Position numbers and translations under genes: made by a program | Part shown: piece after piece, positions 27,419 through 32,737 of the stretch | Layout: every line of letters begins with the position of its first letter | How positions within the stretch are numbered: the stretch's first letter is position 1 | Source: Oscillospiraceae bacterium | GTDB lineage: Bacteria > Bacillota > Clostridia > Oscillospirales > UBA929 | Direction of reading: 5' to 3' | DNA: 32,737 nt | Assembly: GCA_031271665.1 (NCBI GenBank) | Contig: JAISVI010000133.1 | Span: 1 to 32,737 of the forward strand | The notes under the pieces: model-generated | Databases searched by the model: none | Seen by the model: the letters and a program-made list of their open reading frames with translations, nothing else | What the model was told of the DNA's origin: nothing

Positions 27419-28030
27419 TCAGCCGCCCTTCATCGCCTTTATGACTTTAAGGCGCGAGAACTCCTCGCGCTCTTTCTCCTCAAGGGCGTCGGTTATGAAC
27501 TTTACGCTTTGCGTAAATTCGGGGATCATAATGTTTTGAAGGGCGTTGGCGCGCTTCTGCGTTTTTTTGATGGCCACGGCAAGGCGGTAGATGGAAATCT
27601 CCACCTCGGCAAGCTCGCGGGTAAGGCGCTTTACGCGGACAAAGCCCGCCTTTGCCTCGTCAAGGCGGGAGTTTGTAAGCGCGAAGCCGTAGGGGACGGA
27701 CGTCTCCTCGCCCTCCTCGGCGGTGACGGTGGGGATTTCCACGCCCATAACGCTTCTGAAGCGTATTGAAACGGAAATATCCGGCGGGATGCTCGCCGCG
27801 AGATCCATGTTCTGGCCAAGGGTTATGTTGGCCGAGCGCAGCGCGCCGTAAGCGGCGGAGAAGGTGGAGTCTATGCGCCCCTGGATATCCGCCGCGCGGC
27901 CGAGAAGCCCCATTATCTCGCGGATAAGGATATTGCGCTTGCGATCCATAAGGTCATAGCCAAGCCGCGCAAGCGCCAGAGAGCGCTTAAGCGTCATAAG
28001 GTTTCCCTTCGTGGGTATAACGTTCGGCAC
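27419..28030 (-). CDS. atpD: V-type ATP synthase subunit D
   Basis: PTKGNLMTLKRSLALARLGYDLMDRKRNILIREIM; RVKRLTRELAEVEISIYRLAVAIKKTQKRANALQNIMIP. Confidence 0.96.
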   Translation of the reverse strand: MPNVIPTKGNLMTLKRSLALARLGYDLMDRKRNILIREIMGLLGRAADIQGRIDSTFSAAYGALRSANITLGQNMDLAASIPPDISVSIRFRSVMGVEIPTVTAEEGEETSVPYGFALTNSRLDEAKAGFVRVKRLTRELAEVEISIYRLAVAIKKTQKRANALQNIMIPEFTQSVKFITDALEEKEREEFSRLKVIKAMKGG

Positions 28031-28041
28031 GGTATCGCCCC

Positions 28042-29442
28042 CTATACGTTCCCGCGCAGCGCGATCGCGCCGTCTTCCTGATAGTATTTGCGCAGAAGCA
28101 CCTCGTCCACGCGGTCAAGCTCTTCCTTGGGAAGCACGCTTAAAGCCTGCCACCCAAGCTCAAGGGTTTGGTCTATCGAACGGTTTTCCTCGGAACCCTG
28201 ACGCACGAAATAATCCTCGAAAAGCCGTCCGAACTCCATGTATTTTTTATCAAGGTCGCTAAGCTCGTCCTCGCCGATGACGCTTGCAAGGTTTCTTGCC
28301 TCCTGCACGCGGGCGTAGGAGGAAAAAAGCTGATTGCTAAGGGCGGGGTGATCCTCGCGGGTAAAGCCCTTGCCGATGCCGTCTTTCATAAGGCGCGAAA
28401 GCGAGGGCAGCACCGCCACCGGCGGATAAACGCCCGCCTGGTCAAGGCCGCGCTCAAGCACGATTTGCCCCTCGGTAATATATCCGGTAAGGTCGGGGAT
28501 GGGGTGGGTGATGTCGTCGTTCGGCATCGTCAGTATCGGCACCTGCGTCACCGAACCCGCGCCGCCGTGCAGTATGCCCGCCCGCTCGTAAAGCGCGGCA
28601 AGGTCGGAGTACAGATAGCTTGGGTATCCCTTGCGCGAGGGTATCTCCCCCTTGGAGGAGGAGAACTCGCGAAGCGCCTCGCAGTAAGAACTCATGTCCG
28701 TCATGATGACAAGGACGTGGAAGCCGCACGAAAACGCAAGGTACTCGGCCGCCGTAAGCGCGCAGCGCGGGGCGAGAATGCGCTCGATAATCGGGTCGGA
28801 GGCAAGGTTCATAAACATGACAACGCGCTGAAGCGCGCCGGAATCCTCGAAGCTCTTCCTGAAAAAATCGGCGGTGTCGTTCTTTACGCCCATGGCGCAG
28901 AAAATAATCGCGAACTCCCCATCGTCGTCCGGCACATGCGCCTGGCGGACGATCTGTGCGGCCAATTCGCTGTGTTTAAGCCCCGCGCCGGAAAAGATGG
29001 GCAGTTTTTGCCCCCGGATAAGCGTGGACATTCCGTCCACGGCGGAAATGCCCGTGTATATGCACGAACGCGGGTACTTGCGGCTTACCGGGTTTATCGC
29101 GCCGGCGTTGATGCCGCGCCTTTCCTCGGGGTAAAACTCGCCAAGGCCGTCCGCCGGGCGGCCCGCGCCGCTGAACACGCGTCCGAGCATCTCGCGCGAA
29201 AGCGCAAGCTCCATCGGCCTTCCGGTAAAGCTTGTGCGGACGTTTTCAAGGGAAAGGGCGCGCGTACCCTCGAAAAGCTGTATGACGGCGCGCCCGCCGT
29301 CAAGCATGATAACGCGCCCAAAGCGCCTTTCGCCGCCCGGAAGCCTAAGCTCGCACATCTCCTCGTACCCGACGCCCGTCACGCCGTCAAGGACGACAAG
29401 CGGGCCGCGTATCTCCTGAAGCCCGATATATTCCATACGCAT
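28042..29442 (-). CDS. atpB: V-type ATP synthase subunit B
   Basis: [79 protein letters not shown]. Confidence 0.97.
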   Translation of the reverse strand: MRMEYIGLQEIRGPLVVLDGVTGVGYEEMCELRLPGGERRFGRVIMLDGGRAVIQLFEGTRALSLENVRTSFTGRPMELALSREMLGRVFSGAGRPADGLGEFYPEERRGINAGAINPVSRKYPRSCIYTGISAVDGMSTLIRGQKLPIFSGAGLKHSELAAQIVRQAHVPDDDGEFAIIFCAMGVKNDTADFFRKSFEDSGALQRVVMFMNLASDPIIERILAPRCALTAAEYLAFSCGFHVLVIMTDMSSYCEALREFSSSKGEIPSRKGYPSYLYSDLAALYERAGILHGGAGSVTQVPILTMPNDDITHPIPDLTGYITEGQIVLERGLDQAGVYPPVAVLPSLSRLMKDGIGKGFTREDHPALSNQLFSSYARVQEARNLASVIGEDELSDLDKKYMEFGRLFEDYFVRQGSEENRSIDQTLELGWQALSVLPKEELDRVDEVLLRKYYQEDGAIALRGNV

Positions 29443-31196
29443 TAACGGTTTGCCTCCAATACCTGCCCCACGGCAGCGTCGATTTCAAGGCGCACGTCGT
29501 CGAACAAAATAAGCTGGTCGTTCGGGATGTCATACTTAATGCGTATCAGCCTTTCAAAAATGCCGGTTTCTTTAAGGCGGTTTATCGGTATGCCGTGTTC
29601 GGCAAGTCTTTTGGCCTCGTCATACAGGTGCAGAATCACGCCCATCATAAGCTTCTGCTTCTCAATCGGTACATAGGTGTCCGTTTCATGATAGGCGTTC
29701 TGCTGAAGAAAGCCAAGTCTGGCGGCGCGCGCGCACTCGATTGTAAGCTTTTGCTCTTCGGGCAGGATGTCCGCGCCGATAAGCTTCACAATCTCCATAA
29801 GCTTCGACTCTTCGCCAAGCAGCCTTGCAAGACGGCCGCGCAGCCCGGCAAACTCGCGCCCAAGGGTTTCCTCGTACCACGGGGCAAGGTCTTCTATATA
29901 CTCCGAGTAAGAGGTAATCCAGTTTATCGCGGGAAAATGCCGCGCGTAGGCAAGCTGGCGGTCAAGCGCCCAGAAGGCGCGCACGAAGCGCTTTGTGTTC
30001 TGGGTGACGGGTTCCGAAAAATCACCGCCCTGCGGCGAAACCGCGCCGATTACGGTGACAGAGCCTTCAAGCCCGCCAAGAGTGACCATATACCCGGCGC
30101 GTTCGTAAAACTCGGCAAGGCGGCTTGGCAGATAGGCGGGGAATCCCTCTTCGGCGGGCATTTCCTCAAGCCTTCCGGATATCTCGCGCAGCGCCTCGGC
30201 CCAGCGGCTTGTCGAGTCGGCCATAACCGCCACGTGATAGCCCATGTCGCGGTAGTATTCCGCGATGGTCATGCCGGTGTAGACCGACGCCTCGCGCGCC
30301 GCCACGGGCATGTTAGAGGTGTTTGCGATAAGCACGGTGCGGTCGAGAAGCGGCTTGCCGCTTTTGGGGTCAAGCAGCTCGCCGAACTCTTCAAGCACTT
30401 GGGTCATCTCGTTTCCGCGCTCGCCGCAGCCGAGATAGACGATGATGTCCGCGTCGCTCCATTTCGCAAGCTGGTGCTGGGTGATGGTCTTGCCCGCGCC
30501 GAAGGGGCCGGGTATCGCGGCGCAGCCGCCCTTCGCCACCGGGAAAAGCGTGTCTATTACGCGCTGACCCGTGATAAGGGGCTTGCGTATGGGAAGGCGG
30601 CTTGCCACCGGGCGCGGCTTCCTTATCGGCCAGCGCTGGGAAAGCGTAAGCTCGTGCGTGTTGCCCCGCGCGTCGCGCAGGGTAAGGATAACGTCGTTTA
30701 CGGTATACTTTCCGCTTGGCGCGGCGGTCACGACCGTGCCGTCAAGCGGCGATATGCAGCGATGCCGGATAATGCCCGTTTCGGGGCAGGAGGCAAAGCA
30801 GCTTCCGGCGGAGATTTCCTCCCCGGCGGACACGCTTACCGTGACGTCCCACTTTTTTTCGCCGTCAAGGGCGCTAAGGTTGACCCCGCGCCCGATAAAG
30901 GCGCCCGTGACGCCCTCTATCGCTTTAAGAGGGCGCGCGATGCCGTCGAAAATATTATGAAGAAGCCCCGGGCCAAGCTGTACGGAAAGCGGCCCTCCGG
31001 CGGCCTGGGCGGCGTCGCCGGGACGAAGCCCCTCGGTGTCCTCGTACACCTGGACGACCGCGTCGCTGTCCGAAATGCCCACAACCTCGCCGATAAGGCG
31101 GGTTTTGCCGACAAAGACCGTCTCCATCATCATAAGGCCGCTTCCGCCGCGCAGCTTTACGACGGGGCCGTTTACGCCGTGTACCGTATAGCTCAT
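29442..31196 (-). CDS. atpA: V-type ATP synthase catalytic subunit A
   Basis: Walker [77 protein letters not shown]. Confidence 0.97.
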   Translation of the reverse strand: MSYTVHGVNGPVVKLRGGSGLMMMETVFVGKTRLIGEVVGISDSDAVVQVYEDTEGLRPGDAAQAAGGPLSVQLGPGLLHNIFDGIARPLKAIEGVTGAFIGRGVNLSALDGEKKWDVTVSVSAGEEISAGSCFASCPETGIIRHRCISPLDGTVVTAAPSGKYTVNDVILTLRDARGNTHELTLSQRWPIRKPRPVASRLPIRKPLITGQRVIDTLFPVAKGGCAAIPGPFGAGKTITQHQLAKWSDADIIVYLGCGERGNEMTQVLEEFGELLDPKSGKPLLDRTVLIANTSNMPVAAREASVYTGMTIAEYYRDMGYHVAVMADSTSRWAEALREISGRLEEMPAEEGFPAYLPSRLAEFYERAGYMVTLGGLEGSVTVIGAVSPQGGDFSEPVTQNTKRFVRAFWALDRQLAYARHFPAINWITSYSEYIEDLAPWYEETLGREFAGLRGRLARLLGEESKLMEIVKLIGADILPEEQKLTIECARAARLGFLQQNAYHETDTYVPIEKQKLMMGVILHLYDEAKRLAEHGIPINRLKETGIFERLIRIKYDIPNDQLILFDDVRLEIDAAVGQVLEANR

Positions 31197-31816
31197 ACGT
31201 CTTTCTCCCGCGCCTCGTTTTTGCGCATCTCCGGGCCGAAAAGCTCGGAAAACCTTTCGGAAAGCTCGCCAAGGGTGGTGTCAAAGCTTTCGTCGATCTG
31301 CAAACGCTTCTGCGGACACGCCGCGATAATCCCGCCCAAGATAAAGTCGCCCTTGGCGAAGCTTATCCCACATGGCGGGTTTTTAGGGGCGAGCTTACCC
31401 GCGAGGGGCATGTCCTCGTCACGCAGGTAAACGACCGTTTCCGCCGCGAAAGTCTGCGCGGCGCGAAGCGTAAGAGAGCGCAGAAGGTCTGCGTAGGCGT
31501 CGGTCTTTACGAACGCCGCAAGTCTTTCGCGCACCGCGCCAAGCACGCTTTCGCCCATCTCCGCGCGGCGTTTGGCAAGGGCGCGCTTACTCTCCATTAT
31601 CTTCTTTGAAATGCGCCGACCGGACTCGCCGCGTATGCGCGAAACCTCGTTCTTTATATAGCGGAAGGACTCGGCAAGCGCCTCGTCCTCGGCGGAGGTA
31701 AGCATACTCTCGCTTTCAAGGCGGATGTCTTCGTATATCTTTTTGGATTCGTTAAGCGCGTCGGCTCTTATAACCGACGTGAAGCGGTCAAGCTTATGCT
31801 CTCGCTGTTCGGGCAA
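31193..31816 (-). CDS. atpE: V-type ATP synthase subunit E
   Basis: Coiled-coil-like N-terminus, position in V-ATPase operon; ATGA overlap with atpA. Likely TTG start at 31816 with GGGGAG RBS. Confidence 0.82.
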   Translation of the reverse strand: MPEQREHKLDRFTSVIRADALNESKKIYEDIRLESESMLTSAEDEALAESFRYIKNEVSRIRGESGRRISKKIMESKRALAKRRAEMGESVLGAVRERLAAFVKTDAYADLLRSLTLRAAQTFAAETVVYLRDEDMPLAGKLAPKNPPCGISFAKGDFILGGIIAACPQKRLQIDESFDTTLGELSERFSELFGPEMRKNEAREKDV

Positions 31817-31830
31817 GCAAATCACTCCCC

Positions 31831-31850
31831 GGCCGGACGGTAATCCGGCC
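31831..31850. repeat. GGCCGGA-CGGTAA-TCCGGCC hairpin repeat between subunit F and E genes
   Basis: Perfect 7-bp stem; followed by CTACAG (minus strand CTGTAGGGCCGGATTACCGTCCGGCCGGGG). Confidence 0.8.
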
Positions 31851-32159
31851 CTACAGTTTTACGCCGATTGCCTCGCGGACATAGCGCGTGATAGAGTCCG
31901 GGCTTCGTCCCGTGCCGTGCCGCCCGGGAATCTCGACAACCAAAGTGCGCGTATGGCGCAGTTTAAGGTCGTCGATAAGCTGCGGGCAAAGCGCCGCCAG
32001 ATTCTCGCTTATCAGTATAACGCCGACGGACGTGTCCGCGATACAGTCCGCAAGCGCCCCGCGCACAGCCTCCGCGTCGCGCGCGAGTACGCCCTCGACC
32101 CCCGCAAGACGCAGTCCGAGCAGGGTGTCGGCGCTGTCGGAGATAAGGAAGTATCGCAT
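31851..32159 (-). CDS. atpF: V-type ATP synthase subunit F
   Basis: MRYFLISDSADTLLGLRLAGVEGVLARDAEAV...VGVILISENLAALCPQLIDDLKLRHTRTLVVEIPG. Confidence 0.92.
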   Translation of the reverse strand: MRYFLISDSADTLLGLRLAGVEGVLARDAEAVRGALADCIADTSVGVILISENLAALCPQLIDDLKLRHTRTLVVEIPGRHGTGRSPDSITRYVREAIGVKL

Positions 32160-32590
32160 CAGAATCTGGAAAGGATCATAAACGAAATAATCATGCCGTA
32201 AAGCGCGATACCCTCGGCAAGCCCGACGAAGATAAGCGCCTTTCCGAACATCTTCTCGTTTTCGCTTAACGCGCCAAGCGCCGCCGAGGCCGAGGCGGAA
32301 ACGGCGATCCCGCCGCCGATGCCGCTTAACCCCGTGGCAAGCGCCGCGGCGATCATGCCGAAGGAGACGTCGGTAACGCCGCCCAAAGCGCCCGCCGTTT
32401 CCTCGCCCGCCGCGAACGCGCCGGTCATGTTAAGCCCCACAAGCGCCGCGCCCACGCCGAAGAACGCGATTATCTGCATGATAAGCCGGGTCTTCACCGG
32501 CTTTTTTGCCGTGTGCCGCCTGTAAATAAGATACAGCGGCGTAAGCAGTACCGCGACGATCGCGGCGGCGCTGAACATTTCGAATCCCAT
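32159..32590 (-). CDS. atpK: V-type ATP synthase subunit K (proteolipid)
   Basis: GLSGIGGGIAVSASASAALGALSENEKMFGKALIFVGLAEGIALYGMIISFMI with membrane-embedded Glu. Confidence 0.93.
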   Translation of the reverse strand: MGFEMFSAAAIVAVLLTPLYLIYRRHTAKKPVKTRLIMQIIAFFGVGAALVGLNMTGAFAAGEETAGALGGVTDVSFGMIAAALATGLSGIGGGIAVSASASAALGALSENEKMFGKALIFVGLAEGIALYGMIISFMILSRF

Positions 32591-32629
32591 GACTACTACC
32601 TCTTTCTTCTGTCAGTTACCTCTAAAACC

Positions 32630-32737
32630 CCCGCTCCGGCTTGCGATGCTCGATGGCGGCAGACGTCTGCCGCCCCGACGGCAGAGCCGCCTGTTCGCCA
32701 GCGCTGCGCTCGTTTTTGTTCGGCTATGCCGAACAAA
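32630..32737. repeat. Truncated copy of the palindromic repeat seen at 17123-17223
   Basis: CCCGCTCCGGCTTGCGATGC (32630-32649) identical to 17135-17154; CGCCTGTTCGCCAGCGCTGCGCTCGTT (32688-32714) matches 17166-17192 with 1 mismatch; perfect palindrome GGCGGCAGACGTCTGCCGCC (32655-32674); hairpin TTTGTTCGGC-TAT-GCCGAACAAA (32715-32737). Confidence 0.88.

Noticed and set aside
28168-29445. 425-aa plus-strand ORF opposite atpB
   Set aside because: Shadow ORF of atpB.
29595-31430. 611-aa plus-strand ORF opposite atpA/atpE
   Set aside because: Antisense shadow of clearly coding V-ATPase genes in a high-GC genome; composition is Arg/Lys/Gly-rich nonsense with no recognisable domain.

Overview
32.7 kb of a GC-rich genome that looks like a Firmicutes/Clostridia bacterium. 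It is mostly housekeeping and metabolic genes. In order: 3' part of an isocitrate/isopropylmalate dehydrogenase, an SLH-domain protein, a GpsA-like dehydrogenase, dCMP deaminase, MBL/beta-CASP hydrolase, GFA protein; a minus-strand aspS-malQ-recJ-rel block divergent from gltX-glnS; a GT4 glycosyltransferase and fabV; solitary cheW; an AraD-like class II aldolase; a zinc-ribbon membrane protein; a DUF4160-DUF2442-FeoB-associated small protein operon; yihY/prmA divergent pair; a PL22-like oligogalacturonate lyase with a KdgF-like cupin; and a V-type ATPase operon (K-F-E-A-B-D). I see no CRISPR array, rRNA, tRNA, prophage or transposase. The most unusual signal is non-coding: several dispersed palindromic/inverted-repeat elements sit exactly at gene 3' ends, and repeat-derived sequence supplies or abuts the stop codon of about seven genes. 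Notable members are a 7-bp-periodic AT-rich inverted repeat, a 179-bp MITE-like element with perfect 22-bp terminal inverted repeats, and a near-identical ~45-bp inverted repeat pair flanking the glycosyltransferase gene. All family names come from reading the translations by eye; no database search was run.
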